A stretch of DNA of 64,000 bases from Gluconobacter cerinus (lineage in GTDB: Bacteria; Pseudomonadota; Alphaproteobacteria; Acetobacterales; Acetobacteraceae), in the NCBI RefSeq assembly GCF_002723935.1, contig NZ_BEWM01000004.1:1-64000 (forward strand). Direction: 5' to 3'. Position 1 is the first letter of the stretch. Every line of letters starts with the position of its first letter. A program made the position numbers and the translations under genes. Positions 7,702 to 15,127 of the stretch are shown here, in pieces. Below the pieces are notes generated by a model. That model had not been told where the DNA came from. It saw only the letters and a list, made by a program, of their open reading frames with translations, and made no database searches.

Positions 7702-9117
7702 TTAGAAGACATCATCCTGTGACATGAGATCACGGCCTCTGGGTTCAGGAATGAAGAACGTGGCTGTGATGGCCAGACAGGCGAGGAAGACCACGTAAGT
7801 TGCCAGTGGAATCCAGGCAAACTTACCACTGCTGACACCGCCAATATTGAACCGTGCAAACATGGTGATGAGAAATTGACCCACCATGGGGGAGACGCCT
7901 CCGGCAATGACGGAAGAGAATTCACGGGTAAAGGATACCGCTGTGTAGCGATGACGAACCCCGAACATCTCGGGAAGAAAGGCGCCCTGCGTTCCGAACA
8001 TTCCCCACGTCGCAATACCAAGAGCGAAGGAAAGCGCGATCATGGAGAGAACTGGATTTCCCTGGCTAAAGACGTACCAGACGGGAATGGCGCTTACGGC
8101 CTGAAGAATGGCAAATCCACGGTAAACCTTTACCCGGCCATATTTGTCACTAAGCCATCCTGCGCCGGGAATGGTGATTGCACCCACCAGTGCCGCTCCG
8201 ATCAAGGCCAGCGTGCCCCATTTGCTGCTCATGCCAACCGTATGAACCAGATAGCTGATAGACAGCACCTGATAGATGGAAGAGCCGCCGTTTTCCGCCA
8301 TCCGAAGCCCCAGACCCGCGGTAATTGGACGCCATGAGCCGGTCAGTGTCTGGCGCAGAGGCATGACTTCTTCATGCTTTTCTTGCTCACGCAGCTTGGC
8401 GAAAGCGGGTGATTCCTTGAGGCGTAGCCGCATGTACAGTGCAATGACAAGGAGGACGGCACTACCGAGGAAGGGTACGCGCCAGAGCCAGGTGTCGGCA
8501 ATGTTCGCAACGCCTGTCATCATCCCGAAATAGATCAGGCCCGCAGCTACTGTTCCCATCTGGATACCCAGAAATGGGAGCGCGGCAAAGTATCCCCGAC
8601 GTTCACGCGGGGCGGACTCCGTCATCATGACCGCCGCACCGGCCTGTTCTGCGCCCGCACCGAAGCCTTGCAGCATGCGCATGAAAACAAGCAGGAGAGG
8701 GGCGGCAATACCGATGGTAGAGTAGGACGGAATAAGCCCTATGGCGGAGCTGGCCAGACCCATAAGGGTGACCGTCATCAGCAGGACCTTTTTACGGCCA
8801 TGCCGGTCACCGAGGCGGCCAAAGAAAATTCCGCCGATAGGTCGTACTGCAAAGCCTATAAAATAGGTCGCAAAGCTCGCGATCAGGCCCATACCCGGGA
8901 TGGTGCTGGGGAAGAAAAGCGGACCAAACACGAGAGCCGACGCGAGGCTGTAGAGTGCGAAGTCGTAGTACTCCATCGCGCTGCCAACCGAGCATGTCCA
9001 GGCCGCGCGGCGAAGTTCTTCTGTGGTCATTTCGGGGCGCTCAGAGAGCACGTCGTTCGAAACCGTTGCGTGTTCCTGATCGAGGGAGGGAAAGCTTGTC
9101 ATTGTTGTTGCAATCAT
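7702..9117 (-). CDS. MFS transporter, metabolite:H+ symporter type
   Basis: A 471-residue major facilitator permease with about twelve membrane segments. The loop motif GRLGDRHGRKKVL, the N-terminal WTCSVGSAMEYYDFALY segment and the GFGAGAEQAGAAVMMTE segment match the metabolite:H+ symporter group (KgtP, ShiA, ProP), which carries organic acids and zwitterions. Its start overlaps the stop of the upstream Gfo/Idh gene by four bases, so both are in one transcript. It probably imports the organic acid or sugar acid that this operon degrades. Confidence 0.87.
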   Translation of the reverse strand: MIATTMTSFPSLDQEHATVSNDVLSERPEMTTEELRRAAWTCSVGSAMEYYDFALYSLASALVFGPLFFPSTIPGMGLIASFATYFIGFAVRPIGGIFFGRLGDRHGRKKVLLMTVTLMGLASSAIGLIPSYSTIGIAAPLLLVFMRMLQGFGAGAEQAGAAVMMTESAPRERRGYFAALPFLGIQMGTVAAGLIYFGMMTGVANIADTWLWRVPFLGSAVLLVIALYMRLRLKESPAFAKLREQEKHEEVMPLRQTLTGSWRPITAGLGLRMAENGGSSIYQVLSISYLVHTVGMSSKWGTLALIGAALVGAITIPGAGWLSDKYGRVKVYRGFAILQAVSAIPVWYVFSQGNPVLSMIALSFALGIATWGMFGTQGAFLPEMFGVRHRYTAVSFTREFSSVIAGGVSPMVGQFLITMFARFNIGGVSSGKFAWIPLATYVVFLACLAITATFFIPEPRGRDLMSQDDVF

Positions 9118-10118
9118 GACTGCGACACCTTGACCTGATGACCAGACTGGACTGATTCTTTCAGGGCCAGAGCGATCTTGAGTGAAGCCACACCGTCTTC
9201 GCCGGTTGCTGCCGGAGAACCATGCCCGGCAATGCTGTCACAGAAGCGTCGGACACTGTAGCGGTAAAGATTATGATGTTCGATGGCGATGGGATGCTCT
9301 CCGTCACCATCTCGCAAGGACAGACTGCCGATCGGCTTCTGGCTCATGCAATCCCGAGCGATCAACGCCGCGTTTTCACCATAGAGTTCGACGCCTCCGG
9401 GCGCATATGGCACGGCATATGATCCGTGGATCTGTACGAGGACATCTCCGGGAAAGCGCATGACAGCCATCAGGCCATCTTCAATTCCCCCGACACTCCG
9501 TCGACCGCTTTGCGTCATGGCAAACACATCAATCGGGTCTGCTCCTAACAGGAAGCGCAGGGTATCGATGTCATGGATTGTACTATCCAGAATGAGGCCA
9601 CCCGCTGCGTCATTCAGGCGCCAGCCTTCAACCGCTTTCGCCAGGAAATTAGCGTGGAAGACGCGGACGGTATTCAGTTCGCCGATAGCGTTGGTCTTCA
9701 GGTGATGTCGGAGCGCAATATGGACGGCCGAGCATCTCAGATGATGGTTTGTGCCCAGAATGACACCGGATTCACGGCAGACCCGGACCATTGCCTCTGC
9801 GTCTGTCAGGGAGAGGGCCAGTGGCTTCTCGCACAGAACATGTTTACCTGCTCGGGCTGCGGCCAGCACCTGATCTTTATGAAGCTCATTCCGGCTGCTG
9901 ACATACACCACGTGTACGGAAGGGTCCTGAAGAATGTCCTCAAGCTCCGACGTACTGTTGGGAATATCGTGAGCGGTGGCAAATTCTTGCCCGCGCTGTG
10001 CGTCCCGACTGAAAACAGTCCGGAGTGACGCATCCGGCTGTGAACGAATTGCATCGATCATCCACTCTCGGGCGACGTTACTGGCCCCGATCAGAGCCCA
10101 ACCGATAGGCGTTTTCAT
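9114..10118 (-). CDS. Gfo/Idh/MocA family oxidoreductase
   Basis: A 334-residue NAD(P)-dependent sugar or polyol dehydrogenase. It has the N-terminal Rossmann stretch ALIGASNVAREWM and the family's catalytic lysine motif EKPLALS near residue 97, followed by the C-terminal beta-sheet domain. This is the first gene of the minus-strand operon and has a strong ribosome site (AAAGGAGG five bases before ATG). It would oxidise or reduce a sugar-like compound in the cytoplasm. The substrate is not evident. Confidence 0.87.
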   Translation of the reverse strand: MKTPIGWALIGASNVAREWMIDAIRSQPDASLRTVFSRDAQRGQEFATAHDIPNSTSELEDILQDPSVHVVYVSSRNELHKDQVLAAARAGKHVLCEKPLALSLTDAEAMVRVCRESGVILGTNHHLRCSAVHIALRHHLKTNAIGELNTVRVFHANFLAKAVEGWRLNDAAGGLILDSTIHDIDTLRFLLGADPIDVFAMTQSGRRSVGGIEDGLMAVMRFPGDVLVQIHGSYAVPYAPGGVELYGENAALIARDCMSQKPIGSLSLRDGDGEHPIAIEHHNLYRYSVRRFCDSIAGHGSPAATGEDGVASLKIALALKESVQSGHQVKVSQS

Positions 10119-10166
10119 TCTTCCTCCTTTGACCCTGCGACCACAGAGGCGAGTTAAAGGTAAAAA

Positions 10167-10180
10167 TTAGATCGATCTAA
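10167..10180. promoter_or_regulatory. palindrome, candidate LacI-family operator
   Basis: The sequence TTAGATCGATCTAA is a perfect 14-base palindrome with a central CG, the usual centre of LacI-family operators. It lies about 50 bases upstream of the Gfo/Idh start, at the head of the operon and just downstream of the LacI-family gene. Assignment to that regulator is inference. Confidence 0.45.
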
Positions 10181-10274
10181 AAGATCGCAGTTGCATATCT
10201 CAACGTTATTTCCGAAAGAAAGTCACGCAAGTTTAGTGATGGAAATATAAAAGATATGTGATTTATCGGCAGTA

Positions 10275-10293
10275 TATCACGAAACACGTGATA
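10275..10293. promoter_or_regulatory. inverted repeat between regulator gene and operon
   Basis: TATCACG and CGTGATA form a perfect seven-base inverted repeat with a five-base spacer. It lies between the end of the LacI-family gene (stop at 10336) and the operon start. It may be a second protein site or a weak terminator hairpin for the regulator gene; no U-tract follows, so its role is open. Confidence 0.25.
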
Positions 10294-10335
10294 ATCATGT
10301 CAGGGAAGGGAAAGCGCTAGCCTATCCGAGGGGTA

Positions 10336-11361
10336 TTATGAGGTGCGGGTTTCAGAGCTGGCCCGTATAACCAAATTTGCGGGAAGAATGATCCGTTCTG
10401 TAGGTCGGTCTGGTGCTTCCAGGCGCTTTTGCAGCAGGGTAGCCGCAGCCTGCCCAATCATGCGCGGGTTCGTCGCAATCGTCGTTAAAGGAGGATAGGC
10501 TGCCGCAGCCTGCGGTAAATCATCCATCCCTATAACGGCAAAATCATCGCCAAGCGTATAGCCGCGGCGTTGAAGGTGACTCATGAGCGCTAGAGCCATA
10601 ATATCATTATAACAGATCGCGGAATCTGGCGGATTGGATCCTAGAAGAAGCCGGTCGAGTTCAACTTCATCATAAGTGTTACCCCATTTGCCGGCGACCA
10701 CCATATCGTCAGGCAATTGATGAAGCGCCATAGCTCTATGGAAGCCATCCAGTCGGGCCACGGCAGCGGAATGGACGGACATTCCTCCCACGAACATGAT
10801 TTTCTGCCGACCGGTTTCGACGAGATGTCTTACGGCTTTTTCGATACCTGAAGCATAGTCAGCCGCAACATAGTCGCCTGAACCGTAAGGGACATGGCGC
10901 AGAACCTGAACATACGGCAGGCTTAGACGTTGAAGATCTTCCAATAACGTGTCGTTACTGCCGATTGCAGGGCAGATAATCACGCCATCAACGTTATGCT
11001 CTCTCAGTCGCTGGATCTGACGCGCCTGGCGTTCGGGCGACTCAACACTGTTCGCGATGAAGCAGACAACATCATTGGCATCGTTAACGTCATCGACCCC
11101 CGCTGTCAGTTCACTGAAGAAGGGGTTAGCAATGTTGGAAAGAACCAGACCAATCGTATGCGTTCGGCTTTGACGCAGATTGGCTGCACCACGATTGTAG
11201 ATATAACCGAGTTGTTTCATTGCTTCCAGAACGCGTTCACGCGTTGGGGGGGCAATAAGTGGGCTACCTCGCACCACGAGTGATGCCGTCGCCCTGGAAA
11301 CGCCAGCAGCTCGGGCGACGTCCAGAAGATTGACAGGCTGTGGTGCTGGACTTTTTTTCAT
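10336..11361 (-). CDS. LacI-family transcriptional regulator
   Basis: A 341-residue regulator with the LacI helix-turn-helix at the N-terminus (LLDVARAAGVSRATASLVV, residues 12-30) and the hinge-adjacent YNRGAANLRQ, followed by a periplasmic-binding-protein-like sugar-sensing domain opening with IGLVLSNIANPFF. Such proteins usually repress a neighbouring sugar operon until ligand binds. It lies directly upstream of, and in the same orientation as, the Gfo/Idh-MFS-hydratase-dehydrogenase-porin operon, the likely target. Confidence 0.92.
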   Translation of the reverse strand: MKKSPAPQPVNLLDVARAAGVSRATASLVVRGSPLIAPPTRERVLEAMKQLGYIYNRGAANLRQSRTHTIGLVLSNIANPFFSELTAGVDDVNDANDVVCFIANSVESPERQARQIQRLREHNVDGVIICPAIGSNDTLLEDLQRLSLPYVQVLRHVPYGSGDYVAADYASGIEKAVRHLVETGRQKIMFVGGMSVHSAAVARLDGFHRAMALHQLPDDMVVAGKWGNTYDEVELDRLLLGSNPPDSAICYNDIMALALMSHLQRRGYTLGDDFAVIGMDDLPQAAAAYPPLTTIATNPRMIGQAAATLLQKRLEAPDRPTERIILPANLVIRASSETRTS

Positions 11362-11477
11362 ATCGCGAAATTACAATACACAAACTGGTCTCAATAAGAT
11401 CAATATTTTTATGAATCGGGCCTATTCGATCAGGCTTTGTCCACTTCAGACACCCACCATAAATTGGCGGCTGAAAA

Positions 11478-11645
11478 TCAAGATTTTCTCGCTTCCCTAC
11501 AGCCCTCAGAACAATATCGCACTTGGTCCCAGGTCTTCGCCCACTTTTTGCGCCAACTGAATGGACGATCACAGACTGGACAGACTTTCACGTGAAGGTT
11601 TTGCTTGGCAGGCCCGCGTTCGATTTTTCCTTTACCGCGCGACAT
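11478..11645 (-). CDS. DUF2256 zinc-ribbon microprotein
   Basis: A 55-residue protein with the DUF2256 pattern: [20 protein letters not shown] followed by VRYCSEGCR, that is two C-x2/3-C pairs framing a W-R-K-K-W segment, which should bind zinc. The family is small, widespread, and in many genomes lies near cryptochrome/photolyase genes; its function is not known. Its ATG shares one base with the stop of the upstream small membrane peptide gene (TGATG), suggesting translational coupling. The frame ends 116 bases before the LacI-family start. Confidence 0.8.
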   Translation of the reverse strand: MSRGKGKIERGPAKQNLHVKVCPVCDRPFSWRKKWAKTWDQVRYCSEGCREARKS

Positions 11646-11812
11646 CACGACCGACACCTGGTCTTCTTCATCCTGAAGATGACTGTTGTAAAAATCGGCA
11701 TCCCTAAAATGAGGGCTCTTCCCGCAAATCCGTGAGGACCACTCGCAGCCAAGATACCGAACATCGCAAGGAAAACTGCAAAACCAATCGCGACAATGTA
11801 TTTTCTCATCAT
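11645..11812 (-). CDS. one-helix membrane peptide upstream of DUF2256
   Basis: About 55 residues starting [11 protein letters not shown], with a single hydrophobic stretch ([19 protein letters not shown]), a glycine-rich middle and a basic C-terminal tail (RMKKTRCRS). The frame is open further upstream to 11950, but the basic residues plus helix at the Met pair near 11810 look like the natural beginning. The ribosome site is poor. The TGATG overlap with the DUF2256 start is the main support that it is translated. No family is recognised. Confidence 0.4.
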   Translation of the reverse strand: MMRKYIVAIGFAVFLAMFGILAASGPHGFAGRALILGMPIFTTVIFRMKKTRCRS

Positions 11813-12037
11813 TATGATCGCGTCGTTTGTATTAACTCTTGTCGCATCTGGCAGGCGCTTTTGATTTTCTCGTTCTGGAATACTGGTTTTTATCCCTGTG
11901 TCCACTGGGATGTCCTTGTGGCCGTCGCCTTCATAGCTTTCCGTAGGCATTGGCTCTTCGGTAATGGCGCGCTTCTGTTGGCTTTTCCCCCACGAAATTT
12001 ACAACGACTATTTTCTGCGAAGTAATTGACCCCACCC

Positions 12038-12859
12038 TTATATAAGGTTTTGGGATCGATAATTTCCTATTGCGGTTGCTAATGTCATAACCATAACGAC
12101 AGAAGCTGCATTGGAGCGAAAGCCGTGAAAGTCAGCTTCGGCGACCTGTAGCCACATTCCGGATTTTGGGATCACCGGGCTGTTTTTATTATCGGTCAGG
12201 GAAACAATAGGGACGCCGCGTTCTTCCAGTTTCTGGAACAGTTCGACGGTTTTCGGGGCGTAGGAAGCGTAACTGATGATGAGGGCGGCATCAGTCGGGT
12301 TTGCGGTGAGAAGGGCTTCTTCTTCCATGCCGCTTTCAATTCCGATGACCTGATGGGGGATAGCCATTTTTGCCAGTAGATAGGCGAAGTAACGCGCTAC
12401 GGGCATGGAGCGGCGTAATCCAAGAATGTGAATGCAGCGTCCGTTTGCTAGGATGTCGACAGCTTGGTCCAGTAGCAGAGGGTTTGTCTTTTCCTGAAGG
12501 CTATTTAGGGATGTGATGGCAGCTCGATGAAAGCCTGTGAGCAGGTTGATTGTAGAATGCGCAGCATCGTCCGGGTTCTTTAATGTCTGCAGACGCTCGG
12601 GGTACGATGAAGCCAGTCCACGGAGCCTTTCTCTGAAAATGGCCTGAAAATCAGAATATCCCTGGAAGCCGAACGTTCGTGCGAAGCGAACGACCGTCGA
12701 TGGTTGAACATTGGCATGAAGCGCGAGAATACTGACCGTCCAGTGTGCGACGTCGTCAGGATTGCTAGAGACCAGATCGGCGAGTTGCTTCAGGCGTGGG
12801 GGGAGGGATGCGTATCGCTCTCCAAGCTCTGCTGAGAAAATTTGATACCGATCAGTCAT
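12038..12859 (-). CDS. iolR: RpiR/MurR-type regulator of the inositol locus
   Basis: The 273-residue protein has the RpiR architecture: an N-terminal helix-turn-helix of the HTH_6 type (ALHANVQPSTVVRFARTFGF, residues about 46-65) and a C-terminal SIS sugar-phosphate domain (IHILGLRRSMPVARYFAYLL onward). It is divergent from the iolCDEB operon across a 303-base gap that holds a GGAA-N6-TTCC palindrome. In Sinorhizobium meliloti an RpiR-type repressor, IolR, controls inositol genes, so the same role is inferred. The name is by analogy only. Confidence 0.8.
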   Translation of the reverse strand: MTDRYQIFSAELGERYASLPPRLKQLADLVSSNPDDVAHWTVSILALHANVQPSTVVRFARTFGFQGYSDFQAIFRERLRGLASSYPERLQTLKNPDDAAHSTINLLTGFHRAAITSLNSLQEKTNPLLLDQAVDILANGRCIHILGLRRSMPVARYFAYLLAKMAIPHQVIGIESGMEEEALLTANPTDAALIISYASYAPKTVELFQKLEERGVPIVSLTDNKNSPVIPKSGMWLQVAEADFHGFRSNAASVVMVMTLATAIGNYRSQNLI

Positions 12860-12965
12860 GGTCGTTCAGCTGCGCCTTTCCTGTCATCATCATGCGCAAT
12901 GTCTTGGTGATGATCGCATTTTTTGGCGGGGCTTGGAAGAAAGCTTGAAAAATGCCCTCACTTCA

Positions 12966-12985
12966 AATGGAAAATATATTCCATT
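12966..12985. promoter_or_regulatory. GGAA-N6-TTCC palindrome, candidate IolR operator
   Basis: The 20-base site AATGGAAAATATATTCCATT has perfect seven-base arms and contains GGAA, six bases, then TTCC. As I recall, the rhizobial RpiR-type IolR is reported to use a GGAA-N6-TTCC palindrome. It sits in the divergent gap, 107 bases before the regulator start and about 180-215 bases before iolC. Confidence 0.5.
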
Positions 12986-13057
12986 GAGCCCTCCTGATCG
13001 AACCGTCGGTGTGTTTTCAGTTGAAGATCACGAGATATGTAACGTAAAAAAAGGGAA

Positions 13058-13079
13058 TATATCATTTAAAAGTGATATA
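13058..13079. promoter_or_regulatory. AT-rich inverted repeat upstream of iolC
   Basis: TATATCA and TGATATA form a perfect seven-base inverted repeat with an eight-base spacer. It lies about 85-100 bases upstream of iolC, close to where a promoter would be. It could be a second regulator site; it does not match the GGAA-N6-TTCC pattern. Confidence 0.25.
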
Positions 13080-13129
13080 AATAACGAAGAATCGGATTGC
13101 AGGTGCGTTAAAGGTGTGGAAAGAGAATA

Positions 13130-13154
13130 AACATTCCATTTCTCAGGGAATGTT
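13130..13154. promoter_or_regulatory. inverted repeat just before iolC
   Basis: AACATTCC and GGAATGTT form a perfect eight-base inverted repeat with a nine-base spacer, ending eight bases before the first iolC ATG. It uses the same TTCC/GGAA half-sites as the upstream palindrome but in the opposite orientation. It could be a second operator or a leader hairpin affecting which ATG is used. Confidence 0.35.
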
Positions 13155-13162
13155 CAGACACG

Positions 13163-15103
13163 ATGAAGGTGTATCCTGCGATGTCTCCAGATCTTGATGT
13201 TATCACCATTGGCCGTGCTTCCGTGGATCTCTACGGGCAGCAGATTGGCAGCCGGCTTGAAGATATGGCCAGCTTCAGCAAGGCGGTCGGCGGCTGTCCG
13301 GCTAATATTGCGATTGGAACAGCTCGTCTTGGGCTGAAGTCCGGCATCATTACCCGTGTCGGGAACGAGCATTTCGGGCGTTTCATCCGGGAGCAGATGG
13401 TCCGCGAGGGTGTTGCGATCGACGGTGTTCGTACGGATCCGGACCGCTTCACGGCTCTGGCGATCCTAGGCGTCAAAAACCGGGATAGTTTCCCGTTACT
13501 GTTTTATCGGACCGATTGTGCGGATGCCGCGTTGAATGAAGATGACATCGATCCAGCGTTTATTCAGCGTGCAAAAGCAATTGTCGTAACCGGAACCCAT
13601 TTCGCACGACCGGAAGCTGCCGCCGCACAGCGTAAGGCGATGAAATTAATCCGGGAGGCGGGCGGACGCATTGCTTTTGATGTGGATTATCGACCTAACC
13701 TTTGGGGACTGGCTGGGATCGGAGACGGCGAGGCGCGTTACGTTCGTTCTAAGAATGTGACAGCGCATCTTCAGGATATTCTCCCGGATTGTGATCTGAT
13801 CGTTGGTACGGAAGAAGAGCTGCATATTGCAGGTGGCAGTGAAGATACGCTGGAAGCCATCCGGAATATTCGAGCTGTTTCCGACGGTACGATTGTCTGC
13901 AAGCGCGGACCGATGGGCTGTGTCGTTTTTGACGGCGTCATACCTGACAGCCTTGAAAAAGGAATTAGTGGTCCAGGCTTCCCCGTAGAAGTTTACAATA
14001 CACTTGGAGCCGGGGACGCATTTATGTCTGGCTTCTTGCGTGGCTGGCTTAAGGATGAGGCACTGTCTGAGTGCTGCCGGTATGCGAATGCGTGTGGTGC
14101 ATTCGCCGTTTCACGCCTTCTATGCTCGTCTGAGATCCCGACCTGGAAAGAACTTCAGTATTTTCTGTCTCACGGATCGACGTCCAAGGTGCTGAGATAT
14201 GATGACGCTCTAAATCATCTGCACTGGGTTACGACGCGACGGGAACAGGCTTTTCCAATTATGGCACTTGCCTGTGATCACAGGCTGCAACTGGAAGACA
14301 TGGCCCTGGCAACAGGGGCGCCCTTCAACAAGATCTCCCATTTTAAAATTCTCGCTATTGAAGCCGCCGCGCGCGTCGCGAAAGGGCGAGATGGTTTTGG
14401 GGTTTTCATGGACGGCCGATACGGACAGGACGCTCTGTTCCGCGCCGCCGAGGAAGGTCTGTGGACGGCTCGCCCTGTCGAGAAAACTGGGTCACGTCCG
14501 CTGGATTTTGAAGGGCAGGGGAGCTTGGGAAGCTCGCTTATCGAATGGCCGAAAGATCAGGTTATCAAATGCCTGTGCTTCTATCATCCGGACGATAGCG
14601 ACGATCTGAAACTGCGGCAGGAACGTGAACTTCGTCGGGTGTACGAGGCATGTCGGCTGCAAGGACGGGAGCTGTTGCTGGAAATCATTGCCGGGAAACA
14701 TGGTGAACTCAAGGTCGATACCGTTTCTCGCGCACTTGAGCGGCTCTATGACATCGGCATTCAGCCGGATTGGTGGAAGCTGGAATCCCAGCCGTCGGAA
14801 GCCGCGTGGAAAAATATCGGCAATGTCATTGAAAAGCGTGATCCGTTCTGCCGGGGTATTCTGCTCCTTGGACTTGATGCACCTGTAGCGGATCTGGAAG
14901 AGGCATTCCGTAAAACCACAGCAACGCCCTGGGTCAAAGGCTTTGCGATCGGGCGTACCATTTTCGGAGATCCGGCGCGTGCATGGCTTGCGGGCAAGCT
15001 GTCGGACAGCGAGGCCAGAGACGAGCTGGTGCGTCGTTTCGAGCATTTTGTGGCGGCCTGGCAGAGCAGGGGACGTCCTCTGCCTCACCAGAGCGCGGCC
15101 TGA
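13163..15103 (+). CDS. iolC: IolC-IolJ type fusion: 5-dehydro-2-deoxygluconokinase plus aldolase-like domain
   Basis: A 646-residue two-domain protein. Residues about 1-335 are a PfkB-family sugar kinase, with the C-terminal signature TLGAGDAFMSGF near 280-290 that carries the catalytic Asp; it would phosphorylate 5-dehydro-2-deoxygluconate. Residues about 345-646 form the DUF2090 domain that replaces the separate IolJ aldolase in many Proteobacteria and would give DHAP and malonate semialdehyde. A second Met at 13181 has a better-spaced GGTG and may be the true start. First gene of the iol operon, facing an RpiR-type regulator. Confidence 0.9.
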   Translation: MKVYPAMSPDLDVITIGRASVDLYGQQIGSRLEDMASFSKAVGGCPANIAIGTARLGLKSGIITRVGNEHFGRFIREQMVREGVAIDGVRTDPDRFTALAILGVKNRDSFPLLFYRTDCADAALNEDDIDPAFIQRAKAIVVTGTHFARPEAAAAQRKAMKLIREAGGRIAFDVDYRPNLWGLAGIGDGEARYVRSKNVTAHLQDILPDCDLIVGTEEELHIAGGSEDTLEAIRNIRAVSDGTIVCKRGPMGCVVFDGVIPDSLEKGISGPGFPVEVYNTLGAGDAFMSGFLRGWLKDEALSECCRYANACGAFAVSRLLCSSEIPTWKELQYFLSHGSTSKVLRYDDALNHLHWVTTRREQAFPIMALACDHRLQLEDMALATGAPFNKISHFKILAIEAAARVAKGRDGFGVFMDGRYGQDALFRAAEEGLWTARPVEKTGSRPLDFEGQGSLGSSLIEWPKDQVIKCLCFYHPDDSDDLKLRQERELRRVYEACRLQGRELLLEIIAGKHGELKVDTVSRALERLYDIGIQPDWWKLESQPSEAAWKNIGNVIEKRDPFCRGILLLGLDAPVADLEEAFRKTTATPWVKGFAIGRTIFGDPARAWLAGKLSDSEARDELVRRFEHFVAAWQSRGRPLPHQSAA

Positions 15104-15127
15104 GCGAATGCCCGAAAGGATATCACA

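Noticed and set aside
12858-13130. 90-codon plus-strand frame in the iolR-iolC gap
   Set aside because: It covers the palindromes and promoter region, has no domain, and its composition is not coding-like.
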